A stretch of DNA of 64,000 nucleotides. It comes from Trichaptum fuscoviolaceum (lineage: Eukaryota > Basidiomycota > Agaricomycetes > Hymenochaetales > Trichaptaceae). The stretch is from NCBI GenBank assembly GCA_910574455.1, contig CAJSYZ010000010.1:1950770-2014769 (forward strand), in the 5' to 3' direction. The position numbers and the translations under genes are program-made. Position 1 is the stretch's first letter, and each line of letters begins with the position of its first letter. The notes beneath the pieces were generated by a model. That model was given only the letters and a program-made list of their open reading frames with translations. It had not been told where the DNA came from and searched no databases. This document shows positions 27,111-39,495 of the stretch, piece by piece.

Positions 27111-27994
27111 TCTTGGTGTGTGTGACAGACCTGCATCCTCCTTCACGACTGACTTCAGCCTAGTTCATTGACAAGGAGATCACAATGCCGCGACAGCTTT
27201 TGGATTCAAGATTTTCAACCACGAAATGCTTCGGGTGATGATGTCAGAAGGAGATGAGCCATCGCCCTATTTCCAGAGCATCGTCGCTCTACAGTTTTCC
27301 CGTAGCTCTCGCAGCCCTCATTCGTGTCCTTGTGTCCCAGAACCTTTTCGGGGGAAGCTTTAACATGGCTGTCGCCCGAGTCGATAATGTTTTACAGTCG
27401 GAAAGAAGCGCTCATGGATCATCTCAACCAAACGAAACCGGGTAGAAATATATCATCTGTCTGCCCAGTCACGCTCAAGCATAGTTACATGTTGGCGAGC
27501 GGGCATCGTTGCAAACGGATTTCCTTCTAGCGTCGTAGGGGAGGATTTCCCTCAAGAAGCTTGGGAGCATGGGCCTCTTCGAAATTAAACGTTATTAATG
27601 GCGAACATCCCTTGTGTCATGTCTGCTGACAGTGTAAACTTAGAAGAAACTTGGATGGATGGAGGGGGAGAAGTCAAAAGTAACTGTATGATAAGAATAT
27701 AAATTACGGTCACACAACGATCGGTTCAAAGCTGTATTTAGTAGATGAATAATGATATGTTTACAAACGAGAACGCATATCGCGCAGATACGGAGGAATA
27801 TTATGTGAGCGGTAACATTAGATGGTAGTTTGGTGAAAAACGGGACGCATAATTAAGCAATAGATCTAAGGTTTGCATGAGATTATAGATGGAAGAATAA
27901 TAGATGGCCCTGATTTTAAAGCACAATATAGTAGCAGTGACATAGCTCTCCTAGGTGTTTTGATAGCAAAACGCAAAAATTGTCTTCAGTAACT
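27111..27994. other. Convergent intergenic region, no gene recognised
   Basis: This lies between F-box copy 2 (plus) and the terpene synthase (minus), so it holds two 3' ends. It is AT-rich from 27650 to 27900. No open frame has a recognisable motif. Confidence 0.45.
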
Positions 27995-29272
27995 TCAGTG
28001 ACGATCCACTCTCGGCAAGAGTTCAACGACGCGGGTCTTCTTCGCGATATGGCCGATGGTGCCAAAGTAGCGCGTAGACTCGAAACTCCAGTGAAGGGTG
28101 CCCACAATCCAGTCCTCGAGACCCTTGACATACTGCGCAACCTCGCGGTCAATGCGGCCGCCGCAGTCGAAGGACGGGAGGCGAGCCTTCGCCTGGACAA
28201 AACGGTCGATAGACTGCTTGCACATGTCGCCAACGAAGTCGACTGCCTCCTGGAGCGAGAGGCCCTGCGTCTGCATGACGATGACGATCATGTTGTGCGT
28301 GTCACCACGCGCCTGCTCGACGTTGTATGAGAAGACGTCCTGCATGCAAAGAAAAGAAAAGAAAAGAGGCGGTTAGTGTCATCCAGCTAAAACCGAGTAT
28401 AAAGTACACCAAACGCCGCTGAAGCGAACAAAGGGCAAGAACCCGAGAAGCAAGATAGAGTGATCGGCGGCAAAGAAGTCTGAAACACTGGCACTTACGT
28501 TTGACCACGTAACAAGGTCATTGGAGGCCTCGTCGAGCGTTGCAATGACCTCGTGCTCCATGACTTCGTCGGGGATGTCGAGGCCGTTGGCGTACTCGAT
28601 TAGGGCCCAGCATGGCTTGCAGCCACTGGTGTCCCGACGCAGGGAGATGTACGACTCGAGGTCCGGAATGACGCCTGCGGTGCGGTCTTCAGCTTGCTGA
28701 GTGACAGCGATGAAAAACAGGTCGAATGTGTGGATGAAGCGCCTTTTCATTCCCTCCGATGCGGTGGGGATGAGACGACCCCAGAAACTGAGTGATTCGC
28801 ATGTCAGTACTCCGGGAGTAGAGAACACATAAAGCGAAAATACGAACTCTTTTGTCATCTTTCCGACGCGAGAATTAGACTTGAACGATGGGTCGCGCAG
28901 CGAATCGATGACCACTCGCTGGGTGCTCACAGTTCCGTCACTCTCCATGTTGTCCGAGATGTTGTCAAGGTGAAACAAATAGCTGAGATAGTCGCAGCAG
29001 ACGCGGAGCTCGTGCTCCGGGCAGTCGGGATATGTCATTGCTGTAAGAAGACCACACTTAAGACCATGGAGCGCCTTTTGCTTCTTAACGCTGAGGTTTC
29101 CGGAGCGAGTAAGCCATGCATCGGATGCGGCGGCAATCTTCTTGAGGTGCGGGTTGCAGCGCAGCTCGAATGTGCAGTGGGATACGAGGTCAGGGAGGAT
29201 GATCTGGTTGGAAGTCGATGATGAAGCTGGAGAACAGGTTTTGCGTACAGAAGATGAGGATGGAGCTGCCAT
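27995..29272 (-). CDS. Sesquiterpene synthase (class I terpene cyclase)
   Basis: Cyclises farnesyl diphosphate in the cytosol with Mg. Exons are 28848-29272, 28499-28787 and 27995-28339, giving 352 residues, normal for basidiomycete sesquiterpene synthases. The frame begins MAAPSSSSVRK; IILPDLVSHCTFELRCNPHL is the family's N-terminal start. The Asp-rich motif reads HLDNISDNM, that is DNxxD instead of DDxxD. The NSE metal-binding triad is intact (NDVFSYNVEQARGD), and the C-terminal RY pair is present (STRYFG). The 60-nt first intron is a multiple of three and can be read through in frame, which could mislead gene callers. The product cannot be told from sequence. The P450 and FAD oxidase lie more than 20 kb away, so a tight terpene cluster is not evident. 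Confidence 0.9.
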
Positions 29273-30767
29273 TGCTAATACACGGAAGAGAAGGTGCTAA
29301 GAGAATGCGGAGAGGATAAGAAAGAGCGGATTTTAAAGAAAGAAAAAGGAAAAGAGGAAGAGGGCGAGTTGTGAACATCGATGCACCATGGACTTTTATA
29401 ATTGGAGACTCCTCACCGCTCAGAACACGAAATACAGGACGACACATCTCAACGCGGACCGACATGCGACTGTCAGTGCGCGTAGTATATTAGTCGTCGG
29501 CAAAGAGGAGAGTCGGTTACTGATTGGCTGGGGACGCTTTTGAAACGGTCAAGAAGCAATCACCTCGGTGTGCCGCGTCCGTTGCAGGACAGACGCCGTC
29601 GCATACGCCCTCCACGAGGTTATCCAGAAGTGACTGTGCAGGGGCACTCTGAGATCCAGCTGAACGATGAGCCTAAAGGCCTAAAGACACAGGTTAGCCG
29701 TTGAACTGCTAAAAGTGATTTTATGGACAATTTTTCTTCCCTCGGCTCCGCCTGCACTGGTTGATCGGAGAGGTGGGTGACTTCTGTCAGTCGCGCGTAG
29801 TATCACCCGCAAGTCTTTTTGATTTCCAGACATTTCTTACGAGACTCAAGAGCTAGGAACCTTCAGAGGAGCATTTTCGAGTCCTTTTGTCTCATCCGGT
29901 GTACTACGGGCGAGTCTGACAGGAAGAAGCATCGGCAGGAGGTTTATGACATACAAGTTGAAGTGAACGGAAGCAAAAAGTAGAATGAAGGGACTTCCTC
30001 AAGCGGACTTCCTCAAGCGATAATTAGACTTTTGGATTTAGCCAGCTCATTACTATCTCACGCCACAAGTCCTTTCAAGTTCACAACTCATGCAATTCCA
30101 ATTGAGTATCCATAAATATTCACCGCCAACGAAGCATATCAGTAGAGTAGGAATGTTCTTTTTAAATCAGCGTCCAAGCGCAAATGTAGATGATAGGCGG
30201 TATATGCGGCAGGATAAATGTCCCAAATCTCATCTTCACATCTGGTTCCGTCTCAGAGCGCTCCAAATAAACATCGGATCGAACTCTTTACTTTATGCAT
30301 CTTAAAGTTCCATAGGATGCAGGAACGGCTGAATTTCGATAACTCGTATTATATGTTACAGATGTGGTTCAAGGGAATCAAATCGATGGACTGCTTCAGA
30401 AGGTCACCGCGGAGCTCCGTACCGAATATTCCGGATCGGCAAAGCAACACTGGAATGAAACAGAGCACTGGCAGCGCTTGCAAGTGAGTACATAATTCCA
30501 GGCCTCGACGAAACATACGCTTCTGAGCATAATAGCCAGCTCGCATGTCGTCCTGACGACACTGCTTTGTTCGGACACAGCAGACGCGGCACAGACATTC
30601 GCGATTCAATATTGATATACTACAGGAATATATACATGAACATACAGTACATATATGTGTGTGTACCTCGTTTCGTGCGCGTTCATTTCATATCGTACTC
30701 TTTATTTGTATTCCACCGCATTGCCGACACGTCACTGTAGTCGTCGCCTTCTTGTGAGTGAATACAA
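29273..30767. other. Intergenic region, no gene recognised
   Basis: This holds the terpene synthase promoter (TATA-like box and a pyrimidine-rich leader on the minus strand) and the het-C 3' flank. A 14-bp unit, GGACTTCCTCAAGC, is tandemly repeated at about 29990-30020. Small frames at 30090-30610 have no motif. Confidence 0.4.
29393..29400 (-). promoter_or_regulatory. TATA-like box of the sesquiterpene synthase
   Basis: TATAAAAG on the minus strand, about 120 nt upstream of the ATG at 29272, followed by a CT-rich leader. Confidence 0.45.
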
Positions 30768-33700
30768 TCACCACCCGCCAGGTGGGGGACCCGGCGGGGA
30801 CTGGTACCCGCCATAATAGCTCCCGCCACCTCCACCCGGGAACGGCGGCGGGGGACCTGGCGGGGGCGCGTATGCGCCTGCGTTCGGGAACCCGGGAGGA
30901 CCGCCTGGGACGTCAGCACCGGGGAACGCTGGCGGGCCACCACCGTAGCTCGGCATCCCATACCCTCCGCCAGGCGGGCCCGGGGGCGGCCCATGGTGGT
31001 GATGCTGCTGTTGACCTTGACCGGGGTACAAGGACGCATTCGGGAACGACGGAGGCCCGCCGGGCGGCGGCGAGGCGTAGGACGGCGCGTACCCCTGCTG
31101 TGCATGCGGGCTGTTGTCGCCGTATCCGCCGCCGTAGGACGGGAAGGAAGGCGCGCCCGACGGCGCAGCGTCAGGGAATCCGGGACGCGTATCGTGTCGC
31201 ACAGGCGGGGGAGGGGGTTGACTCGACCCCGACCCGCCTCCATAGTAGCTCGCTGCCTCTCCCGACGCAGAGACTGGCATCGGGGCAGGTGCGCTGCCAG
31301 GCGGCGGGCCAGCGGGTGGGTGGTAACCGCTGCCGGCACCCTGGCCTCCTGGGCCCACAGGTGGGCCATCTCTCGCCTGGCCAAAGGCGCTGACGCTGTG
31401 GAACACACCCTGGACCTGCTGCACGCCCGGAATCGTGTTCACGTATCCGCCGATTTGGTGCTGCACGTTGTGCGCGGCGTTGTACGCGTACGAGCCCTGC
31501 GCGGCGGGTGTACCGCCCTCGCCGCCGAGCCGGATGTTCTTGTGGTTGCGCACCTGCTCCTTTGAGAGCCGGCTGAGCACTTCGTGCTGCTTGTGCCCCA
31601 AGTCCTGCACCCACTTGCTCATGTACTGCATCATCTCGCGCTGGATGCGCGAGTTCGGGTTGTGGAAGTCGGGGTGGAATCTAAGTGGCGCAGATGTTTG
31701 GTTTAGTATGTGATAGAGACCTCAAGACGCAAAGGAATTTCCGTACAGGCACTCCAGGATCTCCTCCGTCGTCTGGTGGACGTTCATCGAGGTGTTATCC
31801 CACGCCTTCACAACCTGCGTGACCGTATTCTGCACGATGATCTTTGCAAGCTGTCCCGCCGGCTCGTTCAAGATCAAATTAAAATGGTCTTTGCTCAAGA
31901 ACGAATGCGTCGGGTCGCTCGCCTGCGGGTCGTTGAACACCTCATACTGGTCATGCGTGTCGATGACCTCCCCGCTGGCGCTCATCAGACCCTGCGTCGC
32001 CGTCTTCAGCAGCGGCTTCAGGAACGGCTCGAGTGTCGTGAAAACGAACACCGAGATCGAGTCCATCAGCTTCTCGATCAGCGGGCCCAGCCCCGGGATC
32101 TTCTCGATCGTCTTCTCGATCTTCTTCACGACTGAGTCCCGGAACGTCAGTACCTGCCAGAGCACCGCGTGGATCTCCTGTGGGCTCATGTCCTCCGGCC
32201 GCTTGCCCCCCGCGGCGGGCCCGGCGCGGATGCGTTCGATGCTGTCCATCTCACGCGTCATCTCGCCGCCGGAGGAGCCGGGCAGCTGGAAGAGCAGGTC
32301 CCGCAGCATGTCGGTGGGGTTGCTGGACCCACCGCCGCCTGGGCCGCTGCGGGAGCGGGAGCGGGCCTTGTCGAGCTCTTTGTTGAGGTCGGAGACAGAT
32401 GCTTCGCTCTAGAAAGGAGCCGATTTAACAAACAAAAAACGTTTAGAACTAATGGGAAATACTCACGATATGATCTGTCGCCTCGCCAAGCAAGCTGTGG
32501 ATGAAGTCGCTCGATCCAAAAGTACCTGATTCATCAAATTATGCCTATTAAACCATATTCCATTAAGGGGTGAAATGCGGAACATACCAGTAACAAGCGG
32601 TGCAACCATCTTGCCGTTGGGCGCATGGACGCGTACATTATCCCCAATATGCACAAACACGTCACGATGACCCAGCGACACGAGTGCAAGTTCGCAGAAG
32701 TTGGAATGCGCGGAGAAGTCCTCGAGGGTGTGCAGCTATATGGGTTGCATGGACGATTGTTGTGGTTCGCGAAAGAGGTTGAAGGGAGGGAATATTTAGT
32801 AAGAAGTAAAAGGGAGAAAAGGGATAAAAGGGAACTCACAGCTTGGCCTAGAAGCCTATACGCCTCGTATTCGTCATGCTTGTTGCCTTGCGAGCGGTGC
32901 TGCCGTCCGAGGTGGATGCACCGCTCGAGCGTCCGGCGGACGAGTGCCTTCGACGTATCCCACGTCCCATGTTCTGCGTAAATATCAGAAGGAGCATGCA
33001 ACATTTTCTCGCAAGCTGGGAATAAGGGGAAAGAAGTACACGCACCGTTCGCAATGTAGTTCTTCATGCCGGTCTGCGGATCAATCTCGAGCTCGCGCGG
33101 GTCGACGGGCGGGCGGAGCTTCGGGTGGTACTTGCGCGCGTCCTCGCCCTCGCCGTAGCCCTTCGGGTTGTCGATGTGCTCCGTCTTTGTTTTTCGTGTT
33201 CGTTTGCGAGTGTATACATGTCAGAATAAGAGAGAATGAGAGATGAAGAAGAGAAAAGAAACTCACAGGCAGATATACACCCAACCGTTCCTCAGTGACC
33301 TCGAACTCGTGCGTCGCATATCCGTGCGCGAGAAAGCCGAGCGCCATGCACAGGTTGATGATTGTCTACGTTGCGTTTATTGGGGTTGAGGAGCAATGGC
33401 GGGTTTGGAAGGGGAACACATAGTTAGATACCCAGTGCATTCCAGAGACAGTTAGCGGTAGAGCAAAGACGCACCTGCGGCTGCAGCTTCTTCAGAGTGG
33501 CGATGTCCATCGCCTGAGAGTAGTCCCGAAGCCAGTTCCTGTCAACCAAGACCAAAAGCAGATCAGTATCGACACCAACTTATAAACTTTGCTTTTCGAA
33601 ATAATAATGACTCTGCACAGCAGCCGCAAACTCACCCGAAGTACACCCTCTTGATATCCAGCCCGCCAAACTTCGAGCTGCCTTTGCCTACGAGCGAGCC

Positions 33701-34102
33701 GAGGCTGAAGCCGCCCGCACCGGCTTTGAAGAGCGTCTCGAGCGTGTCTTCCTACAACATTAACAAGCAGCGACATAAAATATGGGCCGAGAGGTGTATG
33801 TTAGCGTCTTGCTATCCTCATCTCCAATTCATCGAGAAGGAAGCGAGGAAGCGGGGTGGACGTACGATATCGCCATGCCTGAACGCCCGACCTTCCATGT
33901 ATGCGAACCTGGAGTTGAGGTGAGCATGATCATCGGTAACGTTGGGATACGAGGACACTGGTTGAGATGAAGGAGGGTGAGGGTACTAAGGAGAGACGCA
34001 CGAAGGTATGTTACCCGCGCCGAACGCGTAGACGCCGTTGCCCGGCAGACATACCACCAGCACAACCAGCACAACCAGCAATATCGTCAGGTGAGTCGGC
34101 AT
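30768..34102 (-). CDS. het-C: Het-C protein homologue (heterokaryon incompatibility C)
   Basis: Homologue of the Neurospora/Podospora-type HET-C protein, a secretory or plasma-membrane-associated protein. In Neurospora its alleles control vegetative incompatibility; orthologues occur widely and usually have no proven recognition role. ATG at 34102 gives a signal sequence (MPTHLTILLVVLVVLVVCLP) followed by FGAGNIPS. Spliced exons then give EGRAFRHGDI, GGLDIKRVYFGNWLRDYSQA, GYATHEFEVTEERLGVYLPE, EHIDNPKGYG, GMKNYIAN, HTLEDFSAHSNFCELALVSL and HAPNGKMVAPLVTGTFGSSDF, all in the order known for the family. The large central exon (31722 to about 32400) and a C-terminal tail very rich in Gly, Pro and Tyr (30768-31400, with repeated PPGPP/GGGYG) follow, ending PPGGW before the stop. 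Tail length is the variable part of the family. It reads as intact. Confidence 0.9.
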
Positions 34103-35741
34103 CCTGCAGCCCAGATGCGTGGATTGTTGTTTTTTTCGCTCTAATTCGATGGTATCTTGCTTTTTAGATGGATAATGGATTTTCTTTTTAAATTATTCGA
34201 TAACTTCAAGGAGTTCCTTTTTTTCCCTTCACGATCGAAAAGACCGTGCGCGTCGAGTACACTATATAAAGCGTTCGATTGTACAGATGTACAAAGGTGT
34301 ATCAAGAGCAGGAAGTTTGGAAGTGGGGGGAGACAGAAGGAGAGGGAGCGAAGAAAGGAGTTGAACAAGAGTATGCATGTATATATGCACTGCAGGGACG
34401 GATAGCATGATGTATAGCATACCCGCTTTTAGACTCATCCATCACCGGACACTGGCAGCGCCTCAGCGCTCTCCTTTCTCCACCGTACTGCCCACACTTA
34501 CTTGCTGCGAGCTATGCTAGCCTAGTCTTGCTTCCGTAGCCTATGCACAGCTGTATTGCGATGATAGCACTGCTACATCAAGTTAGGGGGAAAGCCCTTG
34601 AAGTAGACTTGGAAAGACTACTAGTAGCTCGCGTGCAAACTTCATTTGATCCGAGTTCTCCTTTCCTTGACCGTCTCCTAAGTAGAATACTGCACCTTCC
34701 ACGCCGACCAATATTCACTCAGCAACCAAGCTTTCATTTGCATCCATGTCAGGAAACACGACGACGAGTCACGACAACACGGAACGAACTATATCGAGAT
34801 TCAGACAAACACAAGAATCGGGAGAATGAGTGAGATTAGGGGACGAGATATGGGGACGGATCGACGTCAAAGACGATTAGTAGGGATGAAAGGACAAACG
34901 ATGTAAGAGAGAGAAAAATAAGAAAGAGACTAAAACAGAAATATGGGTGTGTTGGGGTGGAAAGTCGGTCGGACTTCATGGGTAGGTAGGTATAGTGAGT
35001 AGTCTTAACTAAAACAGTAGACACGTATACGAGCTGTAGATTGTAAGGCGGTAAAAACAAAACAAATGAACAGAGACGATCGAATTCGGAAACACAAAGA
35101 GTTTAGGGGGCGGGGAGGATAAAGAAAGTGAAAGAGGTCAGGAAGGAAAGCAAGTGATGTCTGAGGGTGTGTGTGAGTTGTCCCAACTCGAAACGCATTC
35201 GGGTTATGATTGGGAATCGCAACGCGCTCGACCATCCTGCTGTGGGCTCTCACACATTTCGTTCGAGTAAACCTGCAGAATCGGGATGCGACGACATATG
35301 GAATGGGGTGTGGGGCGAGGATGGCGGGGGGTGTAGAAAGATGAAGTCTGCTGAGAATGAAACCAGAAGCGGATCCTGAAAAGTGATGGGAGACGATAGA
35401 GAATGAACTTGTGAGGTCGTTGCCGTTGATTGTAATGGGATGCAAACAGTAGGTAATGAATAGGGGATGAAAACAGGACAGGCCAGCCAGAGATATCTCG
35501 AGGGCCAGGTAAATTTCAGGAATGTACAAATGTTTAGTAGGTAAGTTTCGGGGTCGTATATCGATCCAAGAGAACAAGATAAATCTTTTCTTTTTTCGTT
35601 AGGCGTGAGCGTGAGCGGGTCGTTAGAGGTCAATCTCTGTGAAAAACGAGATCGACGAGTGTAGAATTTCGAGAGAGGTAAGTAAGAAAATATCTGGGGA
35701 ATCATCGTCGCGAGTTCCTGAGCATTGTACAACTGACGAGA
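34103..35741. other. Intergenic region, purine/pyrimidine-skewed, no gene recognised
   Basis: This lies upstream of het-C and downstream of the Rrm4-like gene (both minus). The plus strand is purine-rich from 34300 to 35400. Open frames such as 35005-35577 on the minus strand are low in complexity and carry no motif. It probably includes a long 3' UTR of the Rrm4-like gene and the het-C promoter. Confidence 0.4.
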
Positions 35742-38029
35742 TCACTTGTTTTGCGCAATTGCAGCCTGCGCCTGGAGGGCCTTCTCCTTTAGCACGGCAG
35801 GGTAACTGTTCATAAGGTGCGCCAGCGGCCGGAGTTCCTCTTGGTCAAGTAGGTGGATCGTGATCTTCGGCTACAAAAAAAATTCGAATTCAAGTCAGTA
35901 TAAGTCCCAACTTAAAAAATAGAAACAACCGAGAGAGAAAAGGGAGTGTAGCGAAAAGAGGACGGTAGTTGAAAACTTACAGCGCCTTTGATCCCGAAGC
36001 CCTTCACGACCCTGAACAACTTGTCTCCAATTTGCTGCTTCTGCTTGGGCACCGCGAGGTCCGCGAGCGAGTCGATCAGCTCGTCCGTCGCTTTCACAAT
36101 CAACGCATCTGGCTTCGCGAGGCCCAGCCCCTCGCCCAGCGACGAGTCCGAGCGGAGGACGGAAACGACCTTGCCAGCAGGCAGCGCAGCGAGCGTCGAG
36201 AGCGTGTACGACTCCTTCGCTCCCGCCCCCGCCCCCGCGGACGCAGAGGTGGACGAGGTGAGAGTAGTGGAGAGCGACTTCGACGGCGGTGTGACAGGCG
36301 CGGTGGGCGATGCGGCTGCGGAGGGGCCGCGCGAGGACAGGTCGGGCGTTTGGGGCGACGAGCCTTCCAAGATCGAGCTCGCTGTCCCCTTCCGCGCAGG
36401 CGTCACCGGCACCGGCTGTTGCGGCACTTCTTCCGCCTCCTCCGCCTCCTCGCTCTCCAACACCATCTTCGCGTCCGCCACCTTCGCCCGCAGCACCTCC
36501 GCGCTGAACAGACACATCGCGCGCTCGCGCTTGCTCAGGCCCATGATCAGCGCCGTGATCTCCTCCGCCTTGCTCGAGGTGGGCTCGAGCTTCGCCACGG
36601 CCGCGCGCATGCGCTCGCGCTCGGGCGCGCCGCTGGGGACCGCCGGTGCGCCTGTGGCGGGGGACGACGTGCGCGGGGGTGTGGAGAGCGACGTGGAGAA
36701 CGACACGGGGGTGGAGGGGTGGTCGGGCGCGCTGGCGGTTGCGTTCAGGACATTCGGGTCGAGCAGCCGGGAGTCCTGCGACGCCGCCGGCGAGGGAGAC
36801 GACTTCGGTGGGACTTCTTTTGTGGATGTTTCCTTTGCAGCCGGCTCGCTCGACTTCGCAAGTGCGACTTGCACGTTCTGCACCTTTTCGCGCAGGCGCG
36901 AGGGGTCTTGGATGACATCGACTACGTCCGAGAGCGACATGCTTACGAGCGAGTCCACGATCGAATCAATCTCAGAGGGGGGAACAGAATCCATACCCTT
37001 GATGCGTCGCTGTAATTCGCCCGAGAGAACCTCCTTCCGCACGACAGTTGAGAGTGCTGACAAGTCTTCAAACGTCATTGGGATGTTCAGTTGGCCTGCC
37101 AGTGCAGCCTTTCAATACGAAGTGCAAAAATCAGCAAATAGATCTGAAAGTGGAAGAGTATTTTCGTAAGTAACGTACATTATAATAACTTCCCGACCCC
37201 CTTCTCGTCCTCTCATGCACCGCCGATGGGTCCGCCACCGTGCTGAAGCTGGGACTGGCAAGGCCCTGATAGCTCCCGCGTGGGCTCGGCCAACCAAAGC
37301 TATCCCCAGCCTCGCTTGCAGTGGGGGACGTCGCGCCCGAACGACTTCGCGGGTGATTATTGTGCCCGCCGGCAAACCGCTGCGCAAGCTTCTCCTGCCG
37401 TAGCTGCTTGGGCTCGTGCAGGCGCACAACAATCTGCTTCGAGCCGACCACGACTCCGTTCATAGAGTGCATCGCGAGTGCGGCTAGTGTCACACGACTT
37501 AGTTAAGGACCGAAATCGGATGAGGGGATGGAGGGAAAGTACCTTGATCTGGACTCTGGTAGGAGACGAAGCCGAAGCCACGACTCCGCCCGCTGTCGTC
37601 CCTCATAACGCGTGCACTACACGGTACATTTATAAGTATACACGCGGCCTACCGAAATATTGCGCGGACATGTACTTGCCTTACGATTTGACCGTACTGC
37701 AGTTCAGATACAACGATCAGCCAATCGATCTCTGGAGATGCGACGAGTACTCACCTGGCGGAAATACGCAAAGAGCTTGTTTGAATCTATGTCGGGATCC
37801 AAGTTCTGCAGTACACAAATTAGAAGATTTCGTGGAGAAGAGAAGTATTAGCTACCTTGCAGAAGAGATTGCAAGGATCGATTAAGCCGCTGTGGCTACC
37901 CGAGCCAGGACCCGAAGGCGGAGCGAACTGCACTTGCTGGCCTGGGCCATGAACGAATGGTGCAGACACGCGGCGTGGGCTGTGGAGACTGTAGCCTCCA
38001 GGAGAGCTCTGCAAGTACATAATGAGTGA

Positions 38030-38060
<31 letters not shown>

Positions 38061-38791
38061 GATTGCATACGCACCTGTTGCGAATAGGGACCCGCGACCG
38101 AACCGGATGGGATGAAGGGCGGGGCTGAAGGGCTAGGGCTAAATTCCGACCCGCTTGTGCGCTTGGGGGGATGGTATACCTGCACGGCAATATTCTGGCC
38201 GCCCACTTCCGCGCAATGCAAATTCTCCTCAGCGGCCTTCGCGTCCTCCTCGCGCCAGAACTCGACGATCGCCGTGTCCTTCCCGCCGCCGAACCCGACC
38301 TGCGTGCGCACAGACGCGAGCGGGCCAAAAGGACGAAAGAGGTCGTACAGCTGCGAGTCGGTGAAGTCGGGCGGGAGCTGCTTGACGATGCGCGGCAAGG
38401 CGGATGGTGCGGGCAGCGTGCTTGGGTGTGTGGGTGGGTAGGGCGAGAGTCTTATGAGCGCTGGAGGCGACACGCCTGGCACGGGGCGGCCTTGCAGTGT
38501 CGCGAGTGCCTTCTCGGCTGTAGACAATGGCAAGAGAGAGTCAGAGACCAACGAGGATAAATTATACTTTAGATATGTACCTTTCTCGAGCAGCTTGAAC
38601 TCGATGGTGCCGCTGAGGGGCTTCTCTTGGTCGTCGCGGGGAATGCGTGGGCGGTAGGGCACACAATGCTCAAGCGCAAAGGAGAGGTCAGTTTCAGTCA
38701 CGTAGGGCGCGAGGTTGGAGATGTAGAGGATGGGCTCAAGCAGGTATGGATGCGGCCCTGGTGTGTACTCGTACTGCAGATCGTCGGCCAT
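35742..38791 (-). CDS. Rrm4-like RNA-binding protein: three RRMs plus C-terminal MLLE-like modules
   Basis: ATG at 38791, TGA at 35742, with several introns. RRM1 (EPILYISNLAPYVTETDL) and RRM2 (RIVKQLPPDFTDSQLYDLF) lie close together. RRM3 follows a spacer and has the RNP1 motif RGFGFVSY (about 37560-37580) and VRLHEPKQLRQEKLAQRFAG at its end. The C-terminal half has three segments resembling MLLE peptide-binding modules: VDSLVSMSLSDVVDVIQDPS (about 36900-36960), LIMGLSKRERAMCLFSAEVL (about 36490-36550) and the end of the protein, PKITIHLLDQEELRPLAHLM. Disordered Ser/Thr/Pro/Ala-rich linkers separate them. Three RRMs plus three MLLEs is the layout of Ustilago maydis Rrm4, which carries mRNAs on early endosomes along microtubules by binding Upa1. 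The name rests on this architecture. A Pab1-like or other PABP-related protein is the alternative, but it would have four RRMs and one MLLE. Confidence 0.75.
38030..38060. repeat. (GAAA)n microsatellite in an intron of the Rrm4-like gene
   Basis: About seven GAAA units on the plus strand, inside the intron between the second RRM and the spacer. It is likely length-polymorphic and has no evident coding effect. Confidence 0.85.
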
Positions 38792-39495
38792 CCTAGCGTA
38801 CGATGTGGTAGACTTGTTTTGGGTGTTGTTCTACTCGTCTGTGCTGCTCGTTGCGCGTCGTGTTGTGTCGTGAGGAGTCGTGAGGGCGGGCGCACTGGGG
38901 GCGAGCGCGACGTGGGGCAGTGTTGTCGACGACGACGGGGTGAGGTTTCGACAAAAAACTCAGTCGGTGTGGCCTCAGCACACACACGTGCCGTGACAGT
39001 CACACTTCATTCAAGTTTACCGTAGAACAACGGGCAGTCTTCTTTCTTGTTCTCATTTTTTACAAACTCCATAAGAGGCGCCCAGCATCCTGTTTATGTT
39101 GCCATTCGTTTGTCCCATCAATTAAGGGAACAAAGGAAACCTTGGATCAAACAACAAAGGGAACATACAGGTTCTCTCATAGCATACGGTATCTCTCAAA
39201 TTCCTTCCGATGTTTTGTACATTTCACTTGTGACATCCTATCAGCAAGTGAAATGTGCAAACATTTGAGAGACACTGTATGCATGCAAGCTAAGATCAGC
39301 ATCGCTCGCAGTCCCCCAGGCAGTTCTGTGGAGAGAATACCTACTGTTATAACTTTCCTTATTGAATACATAAGAATATCGAGAGACGGGGAAAGAACAC
39401 TAGGTACATTGGTATGATGTGGTATGGTATATACACTGACTTTTCCTCGTTGCTGTGATCCAAAAAGGAGGATTGGACAAAGGGGGGGAGGGCAT
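38792..39495. other. Intergenic region, no gene recognised
   Basis: This lies between the 3' end of PhoD copy 1 and the start of the Rrm4-like gene, both on the minus strand, and should hold the promoter of the latter. Short frames only. Confidence 0.45.

Noticed and set aside
30758..31565. Arg-rich plus-strand frames
   Set aside because: They are the complement of the Gly/Pro-rich het-C tail.
30768..34102. het-C as proof of an active incompatibility system here
   Set aside because: het-C orthologues occur in many fungi without recognition function, and no partner gene (such as a pin-c-like HET-domain gene) is seen in the window.
35005..35732. Minus-strand frames after the Rrm4-like stop
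   Set aside because: Repetitive pyrimidine composition and no motif; more likely 3' UTR.
35988..37169. Long plus-strand open frame of 393 codons
   Set aside because: It is the antisense shadow of the large C-terminal exon of the Rrm4-like gene; the minus strand has the RRM/MLLE homology and splice signals.
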